A model generated the notes under the pieces. The model ran no database searches. It saw only the letters and a program-made list of their open reading frames with translations, and was not told where the DNA came from. DNA of 64,000 nt from Saprospiraceae bacterium. GTDB lineage: Bacteria; Bacteroidota; Bacteroidia; Chitinophagales; Saprospiraceae. Shown piece after piece: positions 34,871 through 43,488 of this stretch. Position numbers and translations under genes: made by a program. How positions within the stretch are numbered: position 1 is the stretch's first letter; each line of letters opens with the position of its first letter. The stretch is taken from contig JADKFX010000001.1 of the NCBI GenBank assembly GCA_016717265.1, forward strand, positions 2,430,501 to 2,494,500, read 5' to 3'.

Positions 34871-36907
34871 ATGAAGAAGCTATTATATAGTCTTGTTTTG
34901 TTTTCGATTTGTGCACTTTCATGCATTGATCATGATTTTGATGCTCCACCTCAAGTGACCGATGACATTGGGTTTCAACCAAATTCATCCATTGCAGCAT
35001 TAAAGACAAAGTTCGTTGCTGGTAAATTCATCGATATCACGGATGACTTATTAATTCATGCAATTATAGTAGCAGATGATAAAAGCGGGAACTTTTATAA
35101 GACACTTGTAATTCAGGATTCAACAGGTGGTATAGAGTTAAAAATTAATCGTACAGGTTTGTATGCGAATTTTCCGGTAGGAATGAAAATTGGCTTAAGA
35201 TGCAAAGGACTAACCATTGGCGATTATAATGGATTAATACAAATTGGACAAGGAACTTATCAAAATGGTAATTTTACAAATCTTTCTGGTATTGAAGACG
35301 CACTCGTAGATCGCTATGTTTTTAAAGGTCCGAGAAATCAAGTAATTACGCCTAAAAAAAGAACCATTCCTGCATTGATAGCACAAGATCTAAGTACATT
35401 GATTCAATTAGATGATTTGGAATTTATTCGTTCCGATACAGGTAAAACTTTTGCAGATATTATTGGAAAGAATCCATCAAATTTAATGCTAACCGATTGT
35501 GCTGGAAATGAAATTATTTTAAGAACCAGCGACTTTGCAGATTTTGCTGGTACTACAGTGCCACCAACAAATGGTTCTATAGTGGTGATCCTTAGTAAAT
35601 TTAAATCGGATGCACAGCTTTATATACGCACCATCAATGATATTCAATTTTCTAAACCTGCATGCAAAGGAGGATCTGGAGGAAATGGAGCTTTAATTAA
35701 TATTCTCGACCTTCGTAAATTATTTACAGGAACCATCACAAATGCACCCGATTTAACAAAGATAATAGGTACCGTAATTAGTGACCGGGTGAATCAAAAT
35801 ACAACTTCAAGAAATTTACAATTGCAGGATCAAACTGGTGGAATTACAGTTCGATTTTCTGCAAATCATAGTTTTAGTGTTGGAGATCAAATTGAAATCA
35901 ATGTTTCCAAACAAGAGTTGTCAGAATTTGATGGCTTACTTCAAGTGAATAATGTTGATTTATTAAATGCAAAAAAATTAGGGACACTTACGGTGGTGCC
36001 CTCAAAGAAAACGATCGCTCAGATAGTTGCTGATTTTGAAAATTTGGAATCAACTCTTGTTGAACTTACAGATGTTGCCATCTCAAAATCCAGTGGTGCA
36101 TCTTATTCCGGCACCTGTACAATAAAAGATGCATCTGGTATGATGGATTTATATACTCGGTCTGCAGCATTATTTGCAAATGATAATTTCCCTACTGGCA
36201 ATGTAAAAATTATTGGTATCGTAACTCAAGGTGGTGCTGGTTTGAGTAAACAAGTAGCAATCCGTACAACAAGCGATGTAAGTGGCGGTGGAACTGGTGG
36301 TACTCCTGAACTCATTTCACTAAAAGATATTCGGGCAACTTTTTTAGGTACCATAACCACAGTTGCAAGTAATAAAAAAATACGCGCCACCGTAATTAGT
36401 GATAAAGACAATATGAATACAACTACAAAAAATATCCATATTGAAGATGCAAGTGGAGGTATTGTGGTGAGATTTACGGTAGATCATTCATTTAGCCTGG
36501 GGGACGAATTAGAAATTAATGTTTCAAATCAGGAATTATCAGAATTCAGCGGTTTATTGCAGGTAAATAATGTACCATTGGCAAATGCTACTAAAATTGG
36601 AACCAATACGATAATTCCTGTAGTTAAAACTATTGCTGAGATTTTAAATAATTTTGAAAGTCTGGAATCTACTTTAGTAGAAGTGTCTGATATTGCGATT
36701 TCTAAAGCTAGTGGAACAACATATTCTGGTACCTGTATTCTTTCTGATGGTACCGGTACAATGGATTTATTTACGCGTTCGCAAGCAAGTTTTTCAGGAA
36801 CTAATTTTCAAACCAGTAAAGTGAAAATTGTTGCATTTGTGAATCAAGGTGGAGCATTGCTTTCTAAGCAGCTTTCTATCCGTAAAATTACTGATATTAC
36901 ACCATGA
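34871..36907 (+). CDS. DUF5689 repeat lipoprotein
   Basis: The product has a lipoprotein signal with the lipobox ending ALSC. It then has four copies of a DUF5689 unit. One begins TKFVAGKFIDITDDLLIHAI and includes FYKTLVIQDSTGGIELKI, and two later copies share nearly the same text, including VISDRVNQNTTSRNLQLQDQ and VISDKDNMNTTTKNIHIED. Each unit fits an OB-fold-like beta barrel, and the last copies look like recent duplications. DUF5689 often occurs with EEP nuclease proteins and TonB-dependent receptors at the cell surface. That association is seen here too, and its function remains open. Confidence 0.88.
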   Translation: MKKLLYSLVLFSICALSCIDHDFDAPPQVTDDIGFQPNSSIAALKTKFVAGKFIDITDDLLIHAIIVADDKSGNFYKTLVIQDSTGGIELKINRTGLYANFPVGMKIGLRCKGLTIGDYNGLIQIGQGTYQNGNFTNLSGIEDALVDRYVFKGPRNQVITPKKRTIPALIAQDLSTLIQLDDLEFIRSDTGKTFADIIGKNPSNLMLTDCAGNEIILRTSDFADFAGTTVPPTNGSIVVILSKFKSDAQLYIRTINDIQFSKPACKGGSGGNGALINILDLRKLFTGTITNAPDLTKIIGTVISDRVNQNTTSRNLQLQDQTGGITVRFSANHSFSVGDQIEINVSKQELSEFDGLLQVNNVDLLNAKKLGTLTVVPSKKTIAQIVADFENLESTLVELTDVAISKSSGASYSGTCTIKDASGMMDLYTRSAALFANDNFPTGNVKIIGIVTQGGAGLSKQVAIRTTSDVSGGGTGGTPELISLKDIRATFLGTITTVASNKKIRATVISDKDNMNTTTKNIHIEDASGGIVVRFTVDHSFSLGDELEINVSNQELSEFSGLLQVNNVPLANATKIGTNTIIPVVKTIAEILNNFESLESTLVEVSDIAISKASGTTYSGTCILSDGTGTMDLFTRSQASFSGTNFQTSKVKIVAFVNQGGALLSKQLSIRKITDITP

Positions 36908-36916
36908 TACTTTTGA

Positions 36917-37645
36917 TTGTTGAGCAATTCAGTTTTTAGATTAAAGCAATTTTCAGTAGAAATCTTTGAGGGTGTCTTCCCTGTAACTACGGATTCTATA
37001 TTATTAGGTTCCTGGGTGCGCGTAGCAGATAGTTTGCGAATTTTAGATATTGGTACAGGCAGTGGCTTATTGAGTTTAATGGCCATTCAAAGAGCGGTTT
37101 CTAACGCAGAAATTTATGCCATTGATTCTAGTTTAGCTTGTATTGAGTGCTCCAAATATAATTTTTTATCAAGTCCTTGGGCAGACAGATTGCATGCCTT
37201 CAAATTGGATGCGTTGGATATTTTAAAACCATCTGATTTTTTTTTATTGGATGCTACCTTTGATGTTATCATTTCAAATCCTCCATATTTTATAAACGCT
37301 CTAAAATCCGATTTACCAGATAAATCGCGAAGTCGTCACCAACAGGAATTGGATTTTGAATTGCTTGCGCGATTAACAGCTAAGCATTTAAATGTAAATG
37401 GCAGTGCATCCTTTATAATTCCAATCAATGTAGAAGAAACATTATCAAATGTTATGATGAGCTGCCAATTATTTGTTTCTAGATTATGCAGGGTGCGAGA
37501 TCATGCGCAAGCTCCGGTTAAACTTTGTTTAGTTGAATATAAGAAAATCCATGAGTTACCAGAAATAGAAAATATCATTTTATTTAATGAGGATGGCAAT
37601 AGATCCAATGAATATCACAATATTACGAAGGCGTATTATATTTAA
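36917..37645 (+). CDS. trmN6: tRNA(Val) adenine(37)-N6-methyltransferase-like protein
   Basis: The 242-residue product has the class I methyltransferase SAM-binding motif LDIGTGSGLLSLM near residue 40 and the catalytic NPPY motif in FDVIISNPPYFINAL near 115. The N-terminal FRLKQFSVEIFEGVFPVTTDSILLG is the TrmN6/YfiC pattern that methylates A37 of tRNA1Val. The start is TTG at 36917 (a second TTG follows directly), and no in-frame ATG exists nearby. The last 23 bp overlap the convergent MATE gene. Confidence 0.87.
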   Translation: MLSNSVFRLKQFSVEIFEGVFPVTTDSILLGSWVRVADSLRILDIGTGSGLLSLMAIQRAVSNAEIYAIDSSLACIECSKYNFLSSPWADRLHAFKLDALDILKPSDFFLLDATFDVIISNPPYFINALKSDLPDKSRSRHQQELDFELLARLTAKHLNVNGSASFIIPINVEETLSNVMMSCQLFVSRLCRVRDHAQAPVKLCLVEYKKIHELPEIENIILFNEDGNRSNEYHNITKAYYI

Positions 37646-38957
37646 ATTCCTTGGTTATCGAAAGGAAACGGCGATACAGGAGCACTGCCATAACACTCAA
37701 ACAGACAATAAAGGCTACCCAAACTCCAATGACTTGCCAATTTAAGGTAACACTTAATAAATAGCCTACAGGAATCCCAAGAAACCAATAGCAGAGTGTC
37801 GTATATAAAGTTGGTAATTTCACATCTTGTATTCCTCGGAGGATACCAATTCCAACGGCTTGAATAGAGTCTCCTAATTGAAATGCAGCAGCAAAAAGAA
37901 ATAATATAGAAGCTTGGCGAACAACTTCTTGTTCGGATGAAAATAAATAAGGAATATAATTTCTAAAAAGTATAAAAGCGATGGCGCATAAAATGCCATA
38001 AATAGAAGCAAATTGCAATACCGAAATTCCAGTCTTCCTTGCTAAATGAATATTTTGCATTCCATATGCTTCTCCAACTTTGATAGACCCTGCACTTGAT
38101 AATCCGATAGAAACCATAAAAGTTAAAGCGGCAACTGAAAGCGCAACCTGATGAGCAGCTTGTTGAATTGCTCCAAACCATCCTACCATAATGCCTAATA
38201 TTACAAAGGCACCAATTTCACTGACATACTGCCAGGAACTAGGAATAGCAAGTTTTGCAATTTTATTTAGAACCTCCTTCTTCAGCAATCTATTTTGGAG
38301 ATTATATTTTTTAAATTGAATCTGATCCAAAACAAAAGCTCCTAGAATTATTGCCATTAATAATCTTGTTATAAAAGTTGCAATACCTGCACCTTCTATA
38401 TTCAGTGAAGGAAATCCCCAATTACCATAAATTAAAGCATAATTTAGAATGGCATTAAACGGAATGGAAGCGAGTGATAAAATCATAGGTATTTTAGTAT
38501 GATTTAAGCCATCACAAAATTGTTTAATACTTAAAAATGCTATCATTGGAACGATAGACCAAAGCATCCAATTTAAATAAGGTCTTCCCATATTCGCTAC
38601 CTCTTGATCTTGTTTTAAATAGTATATAATTCCGCCTGTAAAATATAAGATAGAAACAAGAAGTATACTAATTGACATATTAAGATAAAAGGCATTGTTA
38701 AGCAAATTACCACAGGTTTCTTCCTTCTGAGCCCCTTTTAATTCAGCAACTAATGGAGAAATTGCAACCGTAAAACCAATACAAAGAACAAATGGCAATC
38801 CGATCATATTATTTACCAATGCAGCTGCTGCAAGATATTTATAACCTAATTGACCCACCATAGCAGAATCAATGATGTTTAGCATCATTTGTGAAAGATT
38901 CCCAAGGATTATTGGAAATGCTAATTTCAATAATTCGACTTGATGATTTTTAGACAA
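37623..38957 (-). CDS. MATE family multidrug efflux transporter
   Basis: The 444-residue product has about 12 transmembrane helices in two repeated halves, with the MATE start LAFPIILGNLSQMMLNIIDSAMVGQLG and the mid-protein GAIQQAAHQVALSVAALTFM. MATE pumps use sodium or proton gradients to expel drugs or metabolites from the cytosol. It is single, with a terminator hairpin and a small HTH gene upstream on the same strand. Confidence 0.92.
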   Translation of the reverse strand: MSKNHQVELLKLAFPIILGNLSQMMLNIIDSAMVGQLGYKYLAAAALVNNMIGLPFVLCIGFTVAISPLVAELKGAQKEETCGNLLNNAFYLNMSISILLVSILYFTGGIIYYLKQDQEVANMGRPYLNWMLWSIVPMIAFLSIKQFCDGLNHTKIPMILSLASIPFNAILNYALIYGNWGFPSLNIEGAGIATFITRLLMAIILGAFVLDQIQFKKYNLQNRLLKKEVLNKIAKLAIPSSWQYVSEIGAFVILGIMVGWFGAIQQAAHQVALSVAALTFMVSIGLSSAGSIKVGEAYGMQNIHLARKTGISVLQFASIYGILCAIAFILFRNYIPYLFSSEQEVVRQASILFLFAAAFQLGDSIQAVGIGILRGIQDVKLPTLYTTLCYWFLGIPVGYLLSVTLNWQVIGVWVAFIVCLSVMAVLLYRRFLSITKEFKYNTPS

Positions 38958-38986
38958 AAATAATTTTTAATGATCCGAAATAAAAA

Positions 38987-39018
38987 AGGGTTTGCTAATG
39001 TTCAAGAGAGCAAACCCT
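38987..39018 (-). terminator. Intrinsic terminator downstream of the HTH gene
   Basis: AGGGTTTGCT pairs with GAGCAAACCCT around a loop of about 12 bases. On the minus strand it is followed by T6 (CCCTTTTTTATTT). It lies 32 bp past the stop of the small HTH gene and 30 bp upstream of the MATE start. Confidence 0.75.
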
Positions 39019-39049
39019 GTATAAATAGGTAAGGTAAAATTTGTGTTTT

Positions 39050-39295
39050 CTAATTTTGTTTTGCGCTTTCTTCTATTAATTGTTTCGCAATATTTAATAT
39101 CGTTTCATCTTCAATATGCACGATTCCTCCATTGGGTCCTGGTTGAATATGATTTCCAGAATTTTCTAAATGATGTGCTCCAAAATAATTTCTTACGGTT
39201 TGCTCATCTAAACTTAATTGATCTGCAATTCTTTTAATTCCGCCAGAAGGTAAATTGTGTTTGATTAATCTAAGTTCTTCTAAGGTTATATTCAT
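39050..39295 (-). CDS. Small helix-turn-helix DNA-binding protein
   Basis: The 81-residue product reads IKRIADQLSLDEQTVRNYFGAHHLE, a compact helix-turn-helix, followed by NHIQPGPNGGIVHIEDETIL and a C-terminal helix. This matches a small Bacteroidota DNA-binding family that I know only by that name. It has its own terminator and a 150-bp upstream gap, so it is monocistronic. Its targets are unknown. The strong terminator and small size suggest high or autonomous expression. Confidence 0.7.
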   Translation of the reverse strand: MNITLEELRLIKHNLPSGGIKRIADQLSLDEQTVRNYFGAHHLENSGNHIQPGPNGGIVHIEDETILNIAKQLIEESAKQN

Positions 39296-39447
39296 AAAAA
39301 CAGTTTTATTTGTGAATAACGAAATGACCCTTGAAGTTATTACGAGATTTAATTCCTTGCAAGTATTTTTAGATAAATTTTTAAAGAAAATTTAATTCAA
39401 GCTTATTTCAAATTCAAATGAATCTAAAAGACAGCTGGATCCTAAAT

Positions 39448-40560
39448 TTATAACATCGTTTCAACCGGGACATACGGTAAATTGAATGCATCTGCAACGC
39501 CTTGGTAAACTACTTTTCCATGGACTACATTAAGTCCTGTTGCTAATGGCTTACTATCCTTGCAGGCTTGTTTCCATCCTTTATCTGCTAATTGTATAGC
39601 AAAGGGCAATGTAGCATTTGTAAGGGCTAGGGTAGAGGTAAATGGAACTGCTCCAGGCATGTTGGCAACACAATAATGGACCACTTCATCAATGATATAA
39701 ATAGGATCATCATGGGTGGTGGGTTTGCTCGTTTCCATGCATCCACCTTGATCAATCGCAACATCTACAAGTACAGTCCCAGGTTGCATCGTCTTCAGCA
39801 TATCGCGGGTTACAAGATTCGGCGCTTTTGCTCCAGGAATTAAAACAGCACCGACAATAAGATCATGAGAACGGACTAAATTTCGAATCGTTAATTCATT
39901 AGAATACATGGTTGTAACATTGGGTGGTAAGACATCCGCCAAATAACGCATTCTCGGTAAACTAACGTCTAATAAAGTGACTTGAGATCCAAGTCCGGCA
40001 GCCATTTTTGCTGCCTGTGTCCCAACAACACCGCCTCCTAAAATAAGAACTTTGGCAGGTGGTACACCCGGAACACCACCCAAAAGGATTCCTTTGCCTT
40101 TTTGAGGTTTTTCTAAGAATTTAGCACCCTCCTGAATTGCCATTCTACCAGCAACTTCCGACATTGGAACTAATAATGGCAGACTCCGATCTGGTAACTC
40201 AACGGTTTCATATGCTAAACAAATTGCACCACTTTGGATCATGGCCGTAGTTAAAGGCTCATAGGATGCAAAGTGGAAGTAAGTGAAAATTAATTGGTTT
40301 TCTTTAATTAAAGGATATTCTGAAGCAATGGGCTCTTTTACTTTAATAATCATTTCAGCAATCTGATATACCTCCTCAATCGTGTGAAGTATAGACGCTC
40401 CTGCTTCTAGATACATCTGATCTGTAAATCCACTGCCGATTCCGGCGGTTGATTGAACATGGATTTTATGGCCTCTTTTACTAAGTTCAAGAGCACCTGC
40501 CGGTGTTAATGCCACCCGGTTTTCATTACTTTTAATTTCTTTTGGAACGCCTATGATCAT
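39448..40560 (-). CDS. ald: Alanine dehydrogenase
   Basis: Ald interconverts alanine and pyruvate with NAD, releasing ammonium. The 370-residue product has MIIGVPKEIKSNENRVALTP at the start, the NAD-binding loop ILGGGVVGTQAAKMAAGLG near residue 175, LVRSHDLIVGAVLIPG, and the conserved IDQGGCMETSKPTTHDDP near 270. The length is standard. About 490 gene-free bases upstream hold two terminator-ended RNA candidates that may control it. Confidence 0.96.
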   Translation of the reverse strand: MIIGVPKEIKSNENRVALTPAGALELSKRGHKIHVQSTAGIGSGFTDQMYLEAGASILHTIEEVYQIAEMIIKVKEPIASEYPLIKENQLIFTYFHFASYEPLTTAMIQSGAICLAYETVELPDRSLPLLVPMSEVAGRMAIQEGAKFLEKPQKGKGILLGGVPGVPPAKVLILGGGVVGTQAAKMAAGLGSQVTLLDVSLPRMRYLADVLPPNVTTMYSNELTIRNLVRSHDLIVGAVLIPGAKAPNLVTRDMLKTMQPGTVLVDVAIDQGGCMETSKPTTHDDPIYIIDEVVHYCVANMPGAVPFTSTLALTNATLPFAIQLADKGWKQACKDSKPLATGLNVVHGKVVYQGVADAFNLPYVPVETML

Positions 40561-40630
40561 AACAAGGTTGAGTTAATTGAAATACAAAAGGCGAAAATAC
40601 GATAAGAGCTCAATTTTTAGGGAGATCCTT

Positions 40631-40688
40631 AAAAAAAGATAGCCCGTATACAGTTATACGGGCAAATCTTCATTTAATAACCAAAACT
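40631..40688 (-). ncRNA. Candidate small RNA/leader 1 upstream of ald
   Basis: On the minus strand the block runs from AGTTTTGGTTATTAAATG (40671-40688) to a stem of GCCCGTATA with TATACGGGC (40642-40663) and a run of seven T (40631-40637). The stem plus T-tract is a convincing intrinsic terminator. The block is repeated at 40877-40942 with a different stem. It lies 71 bp upstream of the ald start on the same strand, so it could be a leader attenuator. No clear -7 box precedes it. Confidence 0.55.
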
Positions 40689-40876
40689 CAAAACTCAAGT
40701 GGCTTTAGTTCAAGAACTATGCCAAATTTTCAGAAAATTAATACCTTCTGATTAGATCTTTGAAATTCAGGATTTTATAAAATGAAGCTGCTTTGAATTT
40801 GTAAATGCAGTATAAAATCGACTGCTACTTATGGATTTGTTTGAAAATAAAACAAACCAAATTCTTATAAAAAGGT

Positions 40877-40947
40877 CCTAAAATAAAAATGCTCGTGACT
40901 TTTCACGAGCAAAAACGAATTTTACATTTAATAACCAAAACTTACAC
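40877..40947 (-). ncRNA. Candidate small RNA 2 with own promoter
   Basis: The minus strand has a promoter (40952-40982), a start near 40947, the shared 18-base block AGTTTTGGTTATTAAATG (40925-40942), a spacer, and a terminator stem GCTCGTGA / TCACGAGC (40891-40910) followed by T-rich ATTTTTATTTT. The predicted RNA is about 70 bases. It has no open frame beyond ATGTAA. The block shared with the downstream element makes a pair of related RNAs likely. The function is not known. Confidence 0.55.
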
Positions 40948-40951
40948 AGCG

Positions 40952-40982
40952 TAAAGATATAATACATTATTAATATTTACAA
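40952..40982 (-). promoter_or_regulatory. Promoter of small RNA 2
   Basis: The minus strand has TTG at the -33 position (plus-strand 40980-40982), 20 bases, then TATCTTTA at the -7 position (plus 40952-40959). The -7 box differs from TAnnTTTG in the last base. The spacer holds AATATTAATAAT, as in the promoter at 17091-17121. Confidence 0.5.
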
Positions 40983-41053
40983 TATGTAAACGGCTATTTT
41001 ATAGGTTTTAATATAAATTTAAATAACATAATATGTAATTGATTGTAAAATAA

Positions 41054-41884
41054 TCAATTGAAAATATCATCTTCATTTGAAAAAATTTGATTTTCAGGAT
41101 CAATTAAACGAAAAATTGCCTTTTTACCCTCTGGGCCAATTTCTTTCGTGAAATGATTAACATATAAATCAATATGCTTCAGGATTACTTTTAGGTCTAA
41201 CTCATTGGCCTTTGATTGTATGAATGGTAATAGTTCTGTTAAATGTGTATTTGCCCATTCCAGACTTTTTTGAACTTGACCTTGAATTTCCTTTCGGAGG
41301 CTTACTTCTAAATTCCGTTTTATTGCAATGAGTCCTAATGGAATTGGCAAAGAGCTTTCTTTAAACCATAGTTTTCCTAAATCAACGATTTCAAATAGTC
41401 CTTTTGCCTGATAACTAAACCTCGTTTCATGAATAATGACCCCTGCATCATATCCACCATCTGTTAGCTTATCCTCAATTTCCGAAAAAATACAGTGTTC
41501 AAAATTCTTACAATCAGGAAATAAATATTGAAATAGAAAACTAGCTGTAGTGTTTTTACCGGGTAATAGGATTTTTAAATTCGGCAAATCTTTTAATTGT
41601 ATAGGCTTTTTTCCTACGAGTAAAGGTCCGCAATCATAGCCAGCAGCGCCTCCACAATTTAGAATTTGATATTGTTTGTAAACGGAGGGAAGCATCACGG
41701 CACTTATCTTAATTACATCAAATTCACCTAAAATTGATCTTTCATTAAGCTCTTGAATGTCCATGTAACTAAACTCCGCTTTTGTTAATTTAGGATTCTC
41801 AATAAAACCCTGAATCCAGGCTCCAAAAATATAAGTATCATTGGGGCACGGAGAAATCGCTACTTTTATCAGTTTATTTTGCAT
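41054..41884 (-). CDS. mqnD: 1,4-dihydroxy-6-naphthoate synthase
   Basis: MqnD cleaves cyclic dehypoxanthinyl futalosine in the futalosine route to menaquinone. The 276-residue periplasmic-binding-protein-like enzyme starts ISPCPNDTYIFGAW. It contains GEFDVIKISAVMLPSVYKQY, GCGPLLV-type text (GYDCGPLLVGKKPI) and the later GGYDAGVIIHETRFSYQ. This implies that the organism makes menaquinone by the futalosine route rather than by the classical MenFDHC path. The gene is divergent from the pseudouridine synthase gene, 2 bp apart. Confidence 0.92.
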   Translation of the reverse strand: MQNKLIKVAISPCPNDTYIFGAWIQGFIENPKLTKAEFSYMDIQELNERSILGEFDVIKISAVMLPSVYKQYQILNCGGAAGYDCGPLLVGKKPIQLKDLPNLKILLPGKNTTASFLFQYLFPDCKNFEHCIFSEIEDKLTDGGYDAGVIIHETRFSYQAKGLFEIVDLGKLWFKESSLPIPLGLIAIKRNLEVSLRKEIQGQVQKSLEWANTHLTELLPFIQSKANELDLKVILKHIDLYVNHFTKEIGPEGKKAIFRLIDPENQIFSNEDDIFN

Positions 41885-41886
41885 CT

Positions 41887-42579
41887 ATGAAATTTATTCC
41901 ACATATTCTTTACGAAGATAATCATCTATTAATCCTTGAAAAGCCTGCAGGACTGCTCTCCCAGGGAGACCATACCGGAGACCCTAATTTAGTGGACCTG
42001 GTAAAAGAATATCTTAAAGTTAAATATCAAAAACCTGGAAATGTTTATGTAGGTCTCGTACATCGTTTGGATCGACCGGTTTCAGGCATTATTATTTTGA
42101 CAAAAACTTCGAAAGCATCTTCTCGATTGCAAGAACAGATGAAGGCTGGTGAAATTGAGAAATATTATTTGGCTGTTACAGAAAGCCATCCTCCTAAAGA
42201 AGATGATACGCTCACGCATTATCTTACTAAAGATGAAGGAAAAAATAAAACCAAAGTCTACGATCATGCTAAAAGTGATACTAAAATTTGCAGCCTGTAT
42301 TATCGGGTATTAGCAAATATGGACGGTCAATGTTTATTGGAAGTTGAACTTCAAACAGGTCGTTCACATCAAATCAGAGCGCAATTAGCCCATATTGGCT
42401 GTCCGATTAAAGGGGATACAAAATATGGTAGACCTGCTACCAAAAATGAAAATGATATGGCCTTGTATGCTTATCGAATTGTATTGACCCACCCGGTATC
42501 AAAAGAAGTATTGAGTATCGTGTCATTTCCACAAAACACTGGATATTGGAGAAATTTGAAAGGATTTTTTCCTAAATAA
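41887..42579 (+). CDS. RluA family RNA pseudouridine synthase
   Basis: The 230-residue product has the catalytic loop HRLDRPVSGIIILTKTSKA near residue 60 with the key Asp. GRSHQIRAQLAHIGCPIKGDTKYG follows near 155. It lacks an S4 domain, so it is a single-domain RluA/RsuA-type enzyme that turns uridine into pseudouridine in rRNA or tRNA. The exact target is not readable. Its start is only 2 bp from that of mqnD on the opposite strand, so both promoters must lie inside the neighbouring genes or their 5' ends. Confidence 0.92.
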   Translation: MKFIPHILYEDNHLLILEKPAGLLSQGDHTGDPNLVDLVKEYLKVKYQKPGNVYVGLVHRLDRPVSGIIILTKTSKASSRLQEQMKAGEIEKYYLAVTESHPPKEDDTLTHYLTKDEGKNKTKVYDHAKSDTKICSLYYRVLANMDGQCLLEVELQTGRSHQIRAQLAHIGCPIKGDTKYGRPATKNENDMALYAYRIVLTHPVSKEVLSIVSFPQNTGYWRNLKGFFPK

Positions 42580-42686
42580 GCACGGATTTTAATTTTTTTC
42601 TACTTCATTAATAAGCCTTAGAGGGTTTATCAAGGATATTTTTACCCAATAATTTCTTAAGATCATTCAGATCTGACTTAAAATCT

Positions 42687-42694
42687 TAATTTTG
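42687..42694 (+). promoter_or_regulatory. -7 box of the SRP RNA promoter
   Basis: TAATTTTG is a perfect TAnnTTTG box and lies 6 bases before the first base of the SRP RNA. The -33 position 19 bases away reads TTC rather than TTG. Confidence 0.55.
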
Positions 42695-42699
42695 CCTTC

Positions 42700-42795
42700 G
42701 GTAAGGGTTCACGACTTGCTCCTGCTGAATCCCCCAGGGCAGAAATGCAGCAAGGGTGAGTGGTTGAGCGGTGCGATGAGCTCTTGCCTTTTTTT
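42700..42795 (+). ncRNA. ffs: Signal recognition particle RNA, small bacterial type
   Basis: SRP RNA binds Ffh and guides ribosomes that translate membrane proteins to the inner membrane. The sequence has the conserved domain IV core, with CCCAGGGCAG, AAATG and CAGCAAGGG around the GNAR-like tetraloop region. The 5' end GGTAAG pairs with CTTGCC at the 3' end, forming the closing stem. A T-tract (TTTTTTT) follows at 42789-42795 as terminator. It lies 105 bp past the pseudouridine synthase and 18 bp before the transaldolase start. Confidence 0.9.
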
Positions 42796-42813
42796 AATAA
42801 TCAACCTGGAACT

Positions 42814-43488
42814 ATGAAGTTTTTTATTGATACCGCCAACCTCGACCAAATTAAAGAGGCCCGTGAATTGGGAATTTTAGATGGGGTTACTACCAATCCA
42901 AGCCTTATGGCAAAGGAAGGGATTACCGGCAAAGAAAGTATTTACAGGCATTATAAGAAAATATGTGATTTAGTGAGTGGCGATGTTAGCGCTGAAGTGA
43001 TTTCAACAGATTATAAAGGAATCATGAAAGAGGCAAAAGAATTGGCTGAAATTGCCGAAAATATCGTCGTAAAAGTTCCAATGATTAAAGATGGTATAAA
43101 AGCAATCAGCGAACTTACTACGCTAGAAATTAAAACGAATTGCACCTTAGTCTTTAGCGCTGGCCAAGCGATCCTTGTAGCTAAAGCTGGGGCAACCTAC
43201 ATCTCCCCTTTTATTGGCCGAATTGATGATACCAACTGGGATGGTATGCAATTAATTAATGACATTTTTGAAATATACACGATGCAAGGTTATGACACTG
43301 AAATCCTTGCAGCATCCATCAGAAGTGGTTTGCATATTGTAGAAGCCGCTAAAGCTGGAGCAGATGTGGTAACCTGCCCATTAGAAGCAATACTAGGTCT
43401 CATAAAACATCCTTTAACAGATATAGGCTTGCAGAAATTCCTGGAGGATCATAAGAAAGCTCAAGCTTCATTGACCAAAAAGGCTTAA
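42814..43488 (+). CDS. Transaldolase / fructose-6-phosphate aldolase-type protein
   Basis: The product (MKFFIDTANLDQIKEARELG) has the small-subunit transaldolase motifs DGVTTNPSLMAKEG near residue 24, NIVVKVPM near 86, ILAASIRSGLHIVEAAKAGADVVTCP near 168 and the catalytic Lys segment KVPMIKDGI. It works on sugar phosphates in the non-oxidative pentose phosphate pathway. I placed the start at 42814 because the longer frame beginning at 42760 runs into the SRP RNA. Its 3' end overlaps the convergent phosphorylase gene by 21 bp. Confidence 0.93.
   Translation: MKFFIDTANLDQIKEARELGILDGVTTNPSLMAKEGITGKESIYRHYKKICDLVSGDVSAEVISTDYKGIMKEAKELAEIAENIVVKVPMIKDGIKAISELTTLEIKTNCTLVFSAGQAILVAKAGATYISPFIGRIDDTNWDGMQLINDIFEIYTMQGYDTEILAASIRSGLHIVEAAKAGADVVTCPLEAILGLIKHPLTDIGLQKFLEDHKKAQASLTKKA

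Noticed and set aside
42760..42813. Upstream extension of the transaldolase frame
   Set aside because: It overlaps the SRP RNA, whose core and closing stem are unmistakable, and the added residues are unlike the family.
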